A DNA stretch of 64,000 nt from positions 27,165,001-27,229,000 of the forward strand of contig JAEOAD010000025.1 in the NCBI GenBank assembly GCA_036365145.1, given 5' to 3'. Source of the DNA: Orientallactaga sibirica (taxonomy: Eukaryota; Chordata; Mammalia; Rodentia; Dipodidae). This document shows positions 20,008 through 31,923 of this stretch, one piece after another (positions within the stretch are counted from its first letter, which is position 1; the number at the start of each line of letters is the position of its first letter). A model generated the notes under the pieces. It was not told the origin of the DNA. It made no database searches and was given only the letters and a program-made list of their open reading frames with translations. The translations under genes were made by a program, and so were the position numbers.

Positions 20008-21087
20008 TGCACACATGATAAGCCATGTCTCCAATAGCAGCAAGGAAGGGAAAGGCCATGAACTTGAGTCAGGAGGGCTGGGGTTCTGATCTCGGCACCA
20101 AGCCCAGCAGCAGTGTCAGCCCCGCACTGACTTCACCTGCACAGGGGCTTTGAATGCCACCTACTTCTAGGACTCCCAGGTGTAAAGTCATCCAGTGTTC
20201 AACAAAAGGCCCTCCCTCCTCTCTCCTGTCACGCAGCAGCATTCGCACGCACACGATGCAAAGCTGAGGTGCTGTCGTCCCTGCCCCTCCCCAGCCTCGC
20301 AGCCCTCCGCCTTGCCGAGCACCTGGGGGTGGAATGACAGGGAGGGGGGAGCTGAAAACCCATTAGCCTCCTCCGGACTTTCCTCACAAGAAAAGGCTCT
20401 CGAATTTTCTTCCCCACAACTCCTGAGAACAAGCACAGCCTTAGAATTCCCCACCCTCATAATTTAAAGACTAGGTCGCTTTTTTTCCCTCTCTCTCTCT
20501 TTCTCTCCCTTTGCAGTTTTAAAAGAAAGAAGAAAAATAGCTACCAATGAGTATGTTGGTGTTCCTGTCTCTGAGACGAGGAAAAGGGCGCTGCGTCAAT
20601 GTACAGCTAGCTGCCCCTCACAACCACACACACCTCACCCACAAGCGTGTGCTCTCCCTCTCTGTGCTTCACAGGGAACGACCACCACGGAGCCAAAGCT
20701 CTCTCTTCCCAGTTTGCATTTCCACCCAGCCGTCAGGCTCACTATACAGGTTATTCAAACTCCTTTCTGTTCTATTTCCCTTTGCCCTATGTGTTGTTGC
20801 TGGTGTTGTTTTTTAAGATCTTTGGATGATGGCCTCACAAATTCTCCTTCCTGGAAGTGAAATAAGAGGAATACAAGGCCAGCTTTCTAATTAGCCTGCT
20901 CAGGAGACAAATGCGAGGCCATTGTCCCAGTGCCCAGTACCAGTAACGTCACCTTGGGGAGGAGAAGTCCTGACGTATGATAAAGTCTGTCTCCAGGGAC
21001 CGTTATAAATAGAGTGAAACATGCAAGGGGAAGCAAATGTGTAAAGTCTACAACCCCGAGGGCTGACTCATGTGCTCACGGTCCACA
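20008..21087. other. Repeat-poor island in intron 1
   Basis: About 1.1 kb without SINEs. C/T-rich in its first half. The 3' part holds the CRE/MEF2-like cluster listed separately. Confidence 0.5.
20944..21012. promoter_or_regulatory. Candidate CRE/CRE/MEF2 site cluster
   Basis: GTAACGTCACC at about 20943-20953 contains a CRE half-site on the minus strand (GTGACGTTAC). TGACGTAT at 20971-20978 is a second CRE-like site. TTATAAATAG at 21003-21012 fits the MEF2 consensus YTAWWWWTAR and also looks like a TATA box. Seen as motifs only; enhancer function is inferred. Confidence 0.35.
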
Positions 21088-21100
21088 AAGATTATAAAGA

Positions 21101-21318
21101 ACAGGATGGAGAGATGGCTTAAGGCTTAAGATAGATGCTTGGCTGCAAAGCCTAAGTACCCAGGTTTGATTCCCCAGGACCCACATAAGCCAGATGCCAG
21201 ATGCACAACATGGCTCATATGTCTGGGGTTCATTTGCAGTGGCTAGAGGCCCTGACCTGCCCATTCTCCTTCATTCTCTCTCTCTCTCTCAAACAAATTA
21301 ATTAATTAATTAATTTTT
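21101..21318 (+). mobile_element. DIP-like SINE
   Basis: AAGATTATAAAGAA occurs before the head and after the AATT/AAAT tail. Confidence 0.88.
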
Positions 21319-21560
21319 TTAAGATTATAAAGAAAGGGGCCACCTTCCTGAGGGTGTGGCAACAGACCTGTTTCACACTGCCAGATCGACTTGCCCTCCC
21401 CTCAGCCAACACACTCAGTGTGCCTGTGTCAACAAAATGTGAGCCTGGGGACCTTGGCAGCTGACTGTGGGGCTCCCGCCTACAGCCCGAAGTGCTTCGT
21501 TATCAAACAGGCTTCCATCTCTGCAGCTCAGCAGGTCATCCTGTGGAAAAGCCTATGGAT

Positions 21561-21780
21561 GGACTGGAGGAATGGCTTAGCGGTTAAGGCGTCTGCCTGC
21601 AAAGGCAAAGGACCCCGGTTCAATTCCCCAGGACCCACGTTAGCCAGATGCACAAGGGGGCACATGCGTCTGGAGTTTGTTTGCAGTGGCTGGAGGCCCT
21701 GGCGTCCCCATTCTCTCTCTCTCTCTCTCTCTCTTTCTCTGTCAAATAAATTAATAAAAAAATAAAATGTTTAAAAAAAA
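21561..21780 (+). mobile_element. DIP-like SINE
   Basis: AAAAGCCTATGGA flanks it on both sides (about 21547-21559 and 21782-21795). Confidence 0.9.
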
Positions 21781-21845
21781 AAAAAGCCTATGGAAAGGGT
21801 TTGCCCCATCCCTACCACCCCAGCGTGTATGAAACCACAGACATA

Positions 21846-21943
21846 GGCGCTGGAGGGATGGCTCAGCAGTTTACAGGTGCTTGCTTGCAAAGGCTGGTGG
21901 CCTGGGTTCGATTCCCCAGCACCCACGTAAAGCCACCGGCGCA
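21846..21943 (+). mobile_element. DIP-like SINE, 3'-truncated
   Basis: Head and B-box part only (GGGTTCGATTCCCCAGCACC), then unrelated sequence after TAAAGCC. Confidence 0.8.
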
Positions 21944-22184
21944 TCCACCCCAAGTAGCACCTGAGCCCAAGGAAGGGCAGAGCCACTCACCCAGCCAAGC
22001 CTGGCTACCACGCTGCACCTGGCACCTCCCTGTCCAGAACAGTAGGTGATCAAAAGAACGGGACACTCCTCTGTGTAAGTGTGCATGGATGTGGGTGTGC
22101 GTCATCAAGCAGGCTAGACTGTCTGCGCAGTGAGCCCCAGTGAGCCTCCGTCTCTGCCTCCCTAGGAAGTGACTTACAGAGACT

Positions 22185-22318
22185 CAAGTGCTCACCACCA
22201 CACTTGGCTTTGTTTTTCTCACCACCACACTTGGCTTTGTTTTTCTAGGCATTGAACTCAGGTCCTTGTGCATGCACAGAAGCACTTTATTGACTCAGCC
22301 ACCTTCCCAGCCCATGCC
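22185..22318 (-). mobile_element. Old B4/ID-like SINE with internal duplication
   Basis: Reverse tRNA-like head ends CCACCTTCCCAGCCC. A perfect 27-bp tandem duplication (22191-22217, 22218-22244; starts CTCACCACCACACTTGG) lies in its distal part. Confidence 0.6.
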
Positions 22319-22331
22319 TGCGGTACTTCTG

Positions 22332-22396
22332 GGATGGAGGCGTAGCTCAGAGAGCGCGCGGCTCTGGCTTTCGGGGGCCCAGGACCAAAAATCAAG
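22332..22396 (+). mobile_element. ID/tRNA-like SINE remnant
   Basis: GGATGGAGGCGTAGCTCAGA resembles a tRNA-Ala-type A box, but no clear B box or A tail remains. Confidence 0.45.
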
Positions 22397-22616
22397 CCTG
22401 GAAAACCATCAGTCGTTCCAGCTGAAGGTGGGAGCGAACTTTCGCAAACCTCAGTGAGGCCAGCAAAGAGGGGGGCCCTGGCCTAACAGACAGCATTCTC
22501 TGAAGAATGCGCGGCACAGGCCACACTCCTCTGGACATACACTGAAGCCTGTTCCTTCAGAGTGGAGACCCACTGGGTGGTCTGTAGGAGGAAAGGTAAC
22601 AAGAGACAGGGGTGAA

Positions 22617-22767
22617 GCCGGGCATGGTGGCGCACGCCTTTAATCCCAGCACTTGGGAAGCAGAAGTAGGAGGATTGCCATGAATTCGAGGCCATCCTGA
22701 GACTACATAGTGAATTCCAGGTCAGCCTGAGCTAGAGTAAGATCATACCTCAAAAAAGAAAGAAAGA
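22617..22767 (+). mobile_element. B1 SINE
   Basis: Near-full B1 with a (GAAA)-type tail. Left AAGAGACAGG at 22601-22610. Confidence 0.9.
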
Positions 22768-22782
22768 AATTTTAACCAATAA

Positions 22783-22832
22783 ATGGCTCATGCTTGTAAT
22801 TGTAGCACTCGGGAGGCTAAGGCAAGAGTGTA
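22783..22832 (+). mobile_element. Old B1 fragment
   Basis: GGCTCATGCTTGTAATTGTA followed by GCACTCGGGAGGCTAAGG. Confidence 0.65.
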
Positions 22833-22839
22833 AGACAAA

Positions 22840-23000
22840 CCGGACATGGTGGTGCCACACCTTAAATCCCAGCTCTTAGGAGGCAGAGGTAGGAGGATTG
22901 CCGTGAGTTTGAGGCCACCCTGAGACTACATAGTGAATTCCAGGTCAGTCTGGGTTAGAGCAAGACCCTACCTCGAAAAACCAAAAAACAAAATAAAATA
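22840..23000 (+). mobile_element. B1 SINE
   Basis: CCGGACATGGTGGTGCCACA head. AAGAGACAGG recurs at 23001-23010, enclosing this cluster. Confidence 0.88.
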
Positions 23001-23008
23001 AAGAGACA

Positions 23009-23122
23009 GGAATGGTGGCGCACACCTTTAATCCCAGCACCGTGAGTTTGAGGCCACCCTGAGACTACAGAGTGAATTCCAGATCAGACTGGGCTACAGT
23101 GAGACCCTACCTCAAAAAAACA
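23009..23122 (+). mobile_element. B1 SINE, internally deleted
   Basis: CCCAGCACCGTGAGTTTGAG joins the head to the second half directly. Confidence 0.85.
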
Positions 23123-23190
23123 AAGAGAGAGGAGGAGAGAGGTAGGGAGGGAAGGGGAGAGGGAAAGACAGAGAGAGGAGAAGAAGCCAT
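23122..23190 (+). repeat. GA-rich tract
   Basis: Polypurine sequence following a B1 tail. Confidence 0.8.
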
Positions 23191-23359
23191 TCAAAGGAAC
23201 AGACAGGGACTCCTGTGTCTGCGGCCAGGTCACCCCAACAGCAGGCAGGTACCATAGACGAACAGAGGGGCAGGAAGTCTGGTGGGACAAGCAGAAGGGC
23301 CAGGAGGATACCAAGGGTAGAGAAGGGGTTTAACATTATACAAATTTTCTTGGAAATTA

Positions 23360-23567
23360 GGCTGGAGGGATGGCTTAACAGTTAAGGCATTTGTCTGCAA
23401 AGCCAAAGGACCAAGGTTCGCTTCCCCAGGACCCACGTTAGCCAGATGCACAAGGGGGTGCACGCGTCTGGAGTTCCTTTGCAGTGAGTGGAGGCCCTGG
23501 CACACCCATTCTCTCTCTCCCCCTCTTTCTCTGTCAAATAAATATATAAAAATAAAATATAAAAAAA
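23360..23567 (+). mobile_element. DIP-like SINE
   Basis: TTCTTGGAAATT occurs just before the head and again after the tail (about 23572). Confidence 0.89.
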
Positions 23568-23854
23568 CAATTCTTGGAAATTGAGAGCCACCAGCCTCCT
23601 GTAAAACCCACCATAGCCTGAGGCCTGGGGTCCCTGAGAAACAAGGCCCACCAGGGCCGGATAGACACACTCAGTTCAGCCACCAATAAAGTGAGAGGGC
23701 AGGGTGTGAAAGATGAGGAGGACAAATTGGGCCCACCCCTAGCTTTCTCTGGATCCAGTGGAGACAACCACTTACTTAAGGTAATGGGCTTGTATGGTCC
23801 AAACCAGTTCCAGAAGAAAATAAAAGAAAACAAGGCGGGGGGGGGGCGGGATCT

Positions 23855-24073
23855 GGGCTGAAGAGATGGCTTAGCGGTTGAGGCATTTGCCCATGAAGCC
23901 TAAGGACCTCGTTCTATTCTCCAGGTCCCACGTGAGCCAGATGCTCATGGTGACGCATGTGTCTGCAGTTCATTTGCAGTGGCTAGAGGTCGTGGTGTGC
24001 CCATTCTCACTCTCTCTCTCTCTGTCTCTAATAAATAAATAATAAAAATAAAATCTTAAAAAAAAAAAAAAAA
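23855..24073 (+). mobile_element. DIP-like SINE
   Basis: GGGCTGAAGAGATGGC head, preceded by a poly-G run. The last SINE before the exon-1 island. Confidence 0.88.
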
Positions 24074-24074
24074 C

Positions 24075-26385
24075 CCTCCTTGCTTTAACGCGGATGGAGG
24101 GGCACTGATTAATAAAGACAGTGTCACTGAGCTTCCTCAACAAGATCTCTAGACCTGGCCCTGCCCTAGGGTCGAGGCCTCCATAGAAGAAATCCACCTA
24201 TAGAAAGAAGAAGAGGTGGGGAGGGGAGAGAAGCTAGACTCCCCCCCCCGCCCCGTTCAGCTCAGGGGCAGCCCAATGCCCTTATGGGCTTGTCAGGACC
24301 AGCTCAGCTTCACCTCTCATCGGATCCCCAGAGCCCCAGAGCCAAGGCCCGCTCCTGGCTCATGCTGACAACTCCCAGCATCATCGCCTACAGCCTGGGA
24401 GAGTAGGAGCTGAGGAGCGCTCTATCCCCACTTCTCAACCTCCTCACACCAGCTTCCTTTTGCATCAAGGCTGAGCATCCTCAGGGTACCTGCCATGTTT
24501 CTTTCTTCCAGAGATCCAGGTGTCCGTGGTGAATTCCTTCCCCCAGCAACAGATAACTAGCCAGGGATAAGTGAACGGATAGGCCACAGTCCCATAAGAT
24601 CTAAGTCGATAACTTCAGAAAGAGGCGGTTCGGGCATGAGGGCTGAACACCATTAACCACTTGGAGGGGATGTCCCTCCCATGGGCCTTTGAGTGACAGC
24701 TGCCATCATAGGTTTGGCATTCGCCATGCTGACCGGGTCATCTGTGGTCACCCTGTCCATCCTCTTGCCTCCAGACTTGTCATCAAAGTCAGACATACAA
24801 ACTCTCCAGCAAGAGTGTTATTCATCTGTCCCCAGAGCCTGCTGAATATCTCTGAGCTGCCCTGCCGCAGAGCCATTTCCTCTTCAAAGCTGGAGAGCTG
24901 ACACCCACCTCCCTTGCACAGGAGCACCATGTTTAAAGATGGTCTCCAGCCAGACCCATTTCAGAACGTCATCCCTCCACTGAAAGGGCATCGGCACCTC
25001 TCTTCCTCCTCTCGCAATCAGTCAACGAAGGCAGATCCTGTTTAGTGAGTAAGCGCCACACGGAGGGCCTTCCACCCATCTAAATTTAATATCCCACCTG
25101 GCAGACGCGCAGAGTGGCATGACTTAGGCAAGAGCACAGAACTGGAAGCGGAGGAGCTGGGATTCCACTCTGGTCCCATTCTTTGACACTGTCCCACCTG
25201 CCTCCAAGAAAGACAGGGGTGATTTGCTTCGTCCTCATGCCCACAGGGCCTGGCACATCAGAAACACCAAGGAAATACTTGTTCCATACATGACTCAAAG
25301 CACAGGATGGATAGCTAGAGGCGGGTTACAGTAACTCGCGCTGGGCACTTCCAGCCCCAAAGTACAAAGGAAGTAGCTGCCTCCCCAGGAGTTTGCTCAG
25401 CTGCTGCCCTCTGTGCCACTACCAGCCAGAGGGTAGGCGGGATGGGAGAACCCAAACACCGCAGGCTGTCTTACACTTCCTCCACTTCCAGCCTGCCTTC
25501 CGAGCCCTGGAAAAGCCCCTTTGCCCGAGTACTCCATCGAGGGGTGCCATCTGGCCCAGACAAAGAGGATACTTTATTTCTGCTCAGTGCCTACCCTCCC
25601 AGCACAATTCAGACAAATTCAGACAAATGACCATGGATCCTTCCCTGACAACTGGACACAGCTACTTACTCCTGGAAAAGCCCTTCCTTTAAGAGCCCCC
25701 CCCTCCCAACCACAAGGTTGGGTCACTGGAGAAGGGAGATGCTGGTGTAACCCCTCCCCTAGCTCTTGGACCTCCATGGGTTTACCCCAAAGAAGGGGCT
25801 TCTGATCCCCCGGGGCGGGGAGGGGGGATGCCCATCTCCCCCCTCCCCCAGTGGAGCATTCTGAGAAGGCAAATGAGCAGAGGGACCTGCTGCCTGCCAA
25901 GGCTCTTGTTACAGAATGACTAAGTGAGCTGCGCTTCCAGGGGGAACCCCACTCACTGGTGCTCACGGAGGGGCCCAGCCATGAGCTATTTCCACTAAGG
26001 CGGCTTCCAAGAGCTCCGGCTGAGGCAGTCCCGCACACACCACACCACACCGCACCGCGGGGAGGACTCTGCCTGAAAATCTGGGCTCTGGAGATGCGGG
26101 TTGTCTGATAGATCTGCCCCACCCATTCCAGGGCAGGCAACACTAGCCAGCCCTGGGTTAAAGCTTCGATGCTGGGGATGGAAGAAATCTGATCAGTACC
26201 TCCGCAGGTTTGGGGGGCTGGATTTCAACAAGGAATGTGACAGTCTCGCAGCAGCTGCGCCCTGCCTGAGACAAGCTCTATTTGAATCCTCCAACAGCTG
26301 AACCCTTCCCAGCTACCCGCCAGCCAGCCCAGCCACCCCCTGCCCAAAATGACAAATAAATAGAGAAATCCAAGCAACAAGCAGG
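24075..26385. other. SINE-free intronic sequence near exon 1
   Basis: 2.3 kb with only old remnants (MIR below). Contains G-quadruplex-prone runs (24240-24256 on the minus strand; about 25809-25828). A minus-strand 174-codon open frame (25619-26143) has no recognisable domain. Confidence 0.5.
25085..25295 (-). mobile_element. MIR/L2-type fragment
   Basis: GAGGAGCTGGGATTCCACTC matches a reverse MIR. GGGCCTGGCACATCAGAAAC resembles an ancient-repeat 3' tail, so two remnants may be joined. Confidence 0.5.
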
Positions 26386-26434
26386 CACACACACACACAT
26401 AGATTCACACCCATACACACACACACACACACAC
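26386..26434 (+). repeat. (CA)n microsatellite, interrupted
   Basis: Two CA runs split by TAGATTCACACCCAT. Confidence 0.9.
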
Positions 26435-26819
26435 CACAAACTGAGAGCAAAGGGGAAAGTAGGAAAAACCACCCATCCACAGAGTCCCCAGGTCCCCCAG
26501 CTTTCCAGCCCTCAGCCGGGTGACTCGCCCCCGGCAAGCAGAGTATTGACAAAAACCCACCTTCCTCAATCTCCATCTTCTCTGGGAGGGAAGCCCCCCT
26601 CCTCTGACTTAGGGGTGGACTGAAAGGCTGCAGCAATGGGGCCAGTGCCCACCCCAGCCCAAAGCCAGTGACTGTCATTCTCCATCAGGCAAGGGGCACA
26701 TCATTTATTCATCCAGAGGAGAAGGAGTTGGGGTGGGAGGGGAAAACCAGAGATGAGCTGGGGGCGAGGGTTCCCGGGGGCCCTCTGGGGAAGCCCTGTC
26801 ATGCCATCCTGAGAAGAGG

Positions 26820-26846
26820 CACACACACACACACACACACACACAC
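26820..26846 (+). repeat. (CA)n microsatellite
   Basis: About 13 CA units. Confidence 0.92.
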
Positions 26847-27277
26847 CATACCAAGGCAGCACCCATCTGGTCTGCCTGGGTGACACCTGTAGCCATTTTT
26901 ATCAAAGCATGTTTACGAAGCAGAAACAGGTTCATTCCGAGTCCTGTTCCCCGAGGGATAGAACCACTGATTTCCTCCACCCATATTTTTACCCTGTTGC
27001 CCTTTGGCAGACTCTTGGTGTTTCTCTATTTTGCCCTGAGTATTTCTGGGAAGAGCAGTGAAATAGAAACTTGGGAAGAGAGGGAGAAGAGAGAGAGAAA
27101 GCGAGCTTGGGGAAAATGGTATTGAATCCCCACACCTCTCCCCCCCACACCCACCCACCCACCCAACCAGACATTTATTTCTTTTTTTATCCTGGGGAAA
27201 ATGGAGTGGAATGGGGAGGGGAACTGGCAGACACATCAAGGCAGAGTCTAATTAATTTGGTGCGTTAAGCTGCTGGG

Positions 27278-27287
27278 CTATTTTTAG
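27278..27287. promoter_or_regulatory. Candidate MEF2 site
   Basis: CTATTTTTAG matches the MEF2 consensus CTA(A/T)4TAG exactly, about 300 bp inside intron 1, next to a homeodomain-type TAATTAATT. Function inferred. Confidence 0.35.
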
Positions 27288-27548
27288 TCCAAGAGAGCCA
27301 GGAGGAAAAAAGATGGGTTCTGAGAAGGGCAGAAGTGTTCTTTAATCCTCCTGAATACACAGTCTGCAAACTAGGCAGTAGATAGGGGTGTCCCTCCCTC
27401 CCCACAGGAAAGCAGGGGATGAATTCTCCCAGGATCAAGAAAGAAAACCACGGGAAGTTAAGAGTGTTCCCCATAACTAAGCAGATGAGCAAACACTTCT
27501 CCCACCACCAGCTCTATCTCTCCCAATCTCTCTCTCTCTCTCTCCTTA

Positions 27549-28907
<1,359 letters not shown>

Positions 28908-28920
<13 letters not shown>

Positions 28921-28936
28921 TCCTCCTCCTCCTGCT
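28908..28936 (+). repeat. (CTC)n trinucleotide tract
   Basis: CTC/TCC repeats, purine-rich (GAG)n on the transcribed-sense minus strand, at the probable transcription start region. Confidence 0.88.
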
Positions 28937-28939
28937 CCT

Positions 28940-29110
28940 GACACTGTTATATGGGAAGCCACGCCCACTTGTTCGCCTGCGATCTCATTGGCTGGGCTTA
29001 ACTCTCCCACCTCCTTATGACTCCGCCCCCTGTCAATGCTCCGCCCCCGAGGAGGAGCTTGCGGCCCTCTGAGCCCGCCTGGCTCCGCGCAGCGAGAGCT
29101 GGGAGCTGTA
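28940..29110 (-). promoter_or_regulatory. Kcnn3: Kcnn3 core promoter region
   Basis: Minus-strand view: TATA-like CCCATATAAC at 28945-28954, GGGCGTGGC at 28958-28966, CCAAT box at 28987-28991 (ATTGG on plus), and GC boxes GGGGGCGG at 29023-29030 and 29041-29048. Order and spacing suit a promoter firing toward exon 1. CpG content is higher than in flanks by eye. Confidence 0.65.
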
Positions 29111-29393
29111 GTTTTTTGTTTTGTGGGGTTTTTTTTTTTTTTTTTGTCTCCAAGACCCACCCACCCCCACCCTCTCCCGCTCCCCCTCTTTCCCCAGCCA
29201 AGCAGCTCTGCCGTCTTTTCCTCTGGCAGGTATATGGTTGGAGCCTGCAAGCCCCACCGCATGGGGCATGGAACGACTCTGTGCTGGCGAAGGGTGGTGG
29301 GGAGGGAGGGACAGAGCTGTCATCGTGATGAGGGGACAGGGAATGGAAGAGAAGCGTGTATATTCATGGCAAACGTCTGTGACAGGTTGTTAC
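29111..29393. other. Upstream flank of the Kcnn3 promoter
   Basis: T-rich tract at 29113-29145, then C-rich sequence. No repeat recognised. Confidence 0.5.
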
Positions 29394-29396
29394 ACA

Positions 29397-29429
<33 letters not shown>
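29394..29429 (+). repeat. (CA)n microsatellite
   Basis: About 17 CA units, about 850 bp upstream of the Kcnn3 ATG. Confidence 0.92.
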
Positions 29430-29431
<2 letters not shown>

Positions 29432-29459
29432 TTCCAGGTACACCCTTGCCAACACCCAG

Positions 29460-29559
29460 GAAGGTGGGTACTGTGTCTCCATTTTCCAAAGAAGGAAAGT
29501 GATGCTCAGAGATGTTAAGTAACAATCTGAAGATCACTGGAGCAGAGGGGAGATCTTCT

Positions 29560-29560
<1 letters not shown>
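29460..29560 (-). mobile_element. MIR SINE fragment
   Basis: CTCCATTTTCCAAAGAAGGA, CTCAGAGATGTTAAGTAACA: reverse MIR core. Confidence 0.65.

Positions 29561-29565
<5 letters not shown>

Positions 29566-29591
<26 letters not shown>
29566..29591 (+). repeat. (CA)n microsatellite
   Basis: A second CA run, 135 bp beyond the first, with the MIR remnant between. Confidence 0.92.
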
Positions 29592-29707
29592 GACAGGGAG
29601 GAGATTCACCTATCACTGCCAGAGCACCTACCTGCATTGTGGGTGCAAGCACTTCTCTGTGATCTCCAACCTTCACAAGCAACCCTAGGAAATGATGTCA
29701 TTCTTCT

Positions 29708-29775
29708 TAAAAAAAAAAAAAAGAAAGAAAGAAAGAAAGAAAGAGAAAAAGAAAAAGGAAAGAGAGGAAAAAAAA
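29708..29775 (+). repeat. A/GAAA-rich tract
   Basis: Poly-A followed by AAAG units. No SINE body is attached. Confidence 0.85.
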
Positions 29776-30413
29776 ACCACCCAAGCACAGAGTTAAGAAT
29801 TTTGCCACTTGTCGTTAGCTCGTAATTAAAGGTGCCCGGCTTTGAACTTAGGTCAGTCTGATCCCAGTGCTGTGGTGGCTGTTCAACAAATACTGTTCGC
29901 ATGGCCGATGTGTGAAGTGGGATGTGTGACGAAGCAACCAGGGTTCCAGCCTCCTCCCTAACACCTGGTCCTGGAGTCACCACATCGTCTGGCAGGAAGA
30001 CTTCCTGCCTGATCTGCCCTATGGGACTCTGAGAGTCAGAGCTGGGAACAGCTGCTGGCTTCCTAGGTTCAGAACCCTCATCATTAAGTATTTATTAAGC
30101 CCTCACTGTGTGCACAGGGGGCTCAAAGGGTCAGGGACAGAGCTGAATTTATTTCCATTTCGAACCGCAACGGCCTTAGGTATCATAAGAGAAGAGACCG
30201 TTGGAGAACTCCTCCAGGCACACCTGAGGCTTCAAGAGACAGGCACCTTCCTGCAGGCTTCCCAATTCTGCATCGCCCTTTGACCTCTGTCCAGTTCCTT
30301 CTGTACATGAGTATAGGAAAGGTAGCTGAGCCAGGAACACACGTATGTGAATGTGTGCTCATAGTTTTGTGCACACTTATGCACATTCCCAGGGAGCTTC
30401 AACAGTAACTCTC
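29776..30413. other. Upstream single-copy DNA
   Basis: TTAAGTATTTATTAAGCCCT near 30084 hints at an ancient MIR-type remnant. Otherwise nothing recognised. Confidence 0.4.
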
Positions 30414-30426
30414 AAAGAATAGTGAG

Positions 30427-30584
30427 TGACAGGGGTTAAGAAGCTTGTTTGCAAAGCCTAACAGCCCGAGTTCAATTCCCCAGTTCTCACATAACGCCAG
30501 ATGCACAAGGTGGTGCACTCACCTGGAGATCATCTGCAGTGGCTAGAGGCCCTGACACATCCATTCTCTCTCTCTCTCTCTGTC
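30427..30584 (+). mobile_element. DIP-like SINE, 5' part (interrupted)
   Basis: Head partly eroded (AGGGGTTAAGAAGCTTG), normal B-box and body. The CT tract is interrupted by a B1 and resumes at 30728. Outer target AAAGAATAGTGAG at 30414-30426 and 31020-31032. Confidence 0.85.
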
Positions 30585-30727
30585 TTTTCGGTTTTTCGAG
30601 GTAGGGTCTCGCTCTAACCCAGGCTGACCTGAAATTCACTGTCTTAGGATGGCATTGAACTCACAGCGATCCTCCTACCTCTGCCTCCTGAGTGCTGGGA
30701 TTAAAGGTGCATGCCACCACACCCAGC
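30585..30727 (-). mobile_element. B1 SINE nested in a DIP-like SINE
   Basis: Reverse B1 from TTTTTCGAGGTAGGGTCTCG to CACCACACCCAGC. CATTCTCTCTCT on both sides is its target duplication within the host CT tract. Confidence 0.9.
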
Positions 30728-30834
30728 CATTCTCTCTCTTTCTATCTACCTCTCTATCTATCTATCTTCCTCTCTCTCTTTCCCTTTCTCTCTCTCTCAC
30801 ATAAATAAATGCAATAATTTTTTTAAAAAAAAAA
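30728..30834 (+). mobile_element. DIP-like SINE, 3' part (resumed)
   Basis: CT-rich tract with TATC runs, then ACATAAATAAATG and an A tail. Confidence 0.85.
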
Positions 30835-30836
30835 GA

Positions 30837-31019
30837 GCCGGGCGTGGTGGCGCACGCCTTTAATCCCAGCACTCGGGAGGCAGAAGTAGGAGGATCGCTG
30901 AGAATTCGAGGCCACCCTGAGACTACATAGTTAATTCCAGGTCAGCCTGGACCAGAGTGAAACCCTACCTCGAAAAACCAAAAAAAAAAAATAAATAAAA
31001 ATAAAAATAAAAAAATAAA
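30837..31019 (+). mobile_element. B1 SINE
   Basis: GCCGGGCGTGGTGGCGCACG head and long A/AAAT tail, inserted at the tail of the DIP-like copy. Confidence 0.9.
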
Positions 31020-31032
31020 AAAGAATAGTGAG

Positions 31033-31839
31033 CAAAATGACCAAGTCAGAGAGGGGCAGAACTCCCACCAAGTGAGACAGTCTTGACGCTCCGGTCTGCC
31101 ATGTTTACTGAAAGATGAACATTAATATTATTCGTAATATAAACCATGACACCAGAATCATTATAATTACTCTCACACAATTATCCTGATTGTTATTATC
31201 AACAATGATGGGGTGATTTCTAGACACACACAGTCACAACACCAGGGCACAGACAAAGCTTCAAGTATCTTCCTGCAACTATGCAGGTCTCCAAGATTCT
31301 ACCTCACCCCTCCAGCACATCCAGCCTGCCCCCCTTGTCTCACCTGGCTTCTTGGTTTCTCTCCCACCATCACCTCCAAACAGGGCCACTTGTTCAGTTC
31401 AAACTCCACATCACAGATTCAGGTTTAACAATCTCCTAATAAGTCACCACTGACGTGTTGTGAATAGCAGAGAGTATTGGTTTTGTGCCCGATACAGCAT
31501 CTGTGCTGCGGAAAATCAGCTGGGGACAGACTCTAACGAGGGTATGTCTATGCCCACTGTACTCCATGGACTGCCTTCTGCCTCAGCTGACCTCTCTGGG
31601 CAAGTTCTCATGACTATGCCAGCAGGATCCAAACAGGGCTAGGCAGACCATGTGCCACCACCATAGACAGGGCAGAGCCACAGTCAGTGTCGGTGGGGCC
31701 CAAACTGTTCTCGAGCCAAAGCCCAGAGGCCCATCTGGGAACAGCCTAAACTTAACACTAATGCCACAGAAGTCGCTCCTACCCCTGGGTCAAGCGACCC
31801 TGCCCTAAAAGGAAATGAACAAGGTCATGATTAGATCTG
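31033..31839. other. Single-copy intergenic DNA
   Basis: AT-rich first 170 bp, then C-rich. No element recognised. Confidence 0.5.
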
Positions 31840-31910
31840 GGGCTCTAGAGTCAAGCTCCTCTGGTTAGAGCCTGTTCTGCCACTGATGGCCATTTGGTCA
31901 CAGGTCAGAT
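31840..31910 (+). mobile_element. MIR fragment
   Basis: CTCTAGAGTCAAGCTCCTCT, CTGTTCTGCCACTGATGGCC in MIR order. Confidence 0.6.
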
Positions 31911-31923
31911 AAATGATCTTCTG

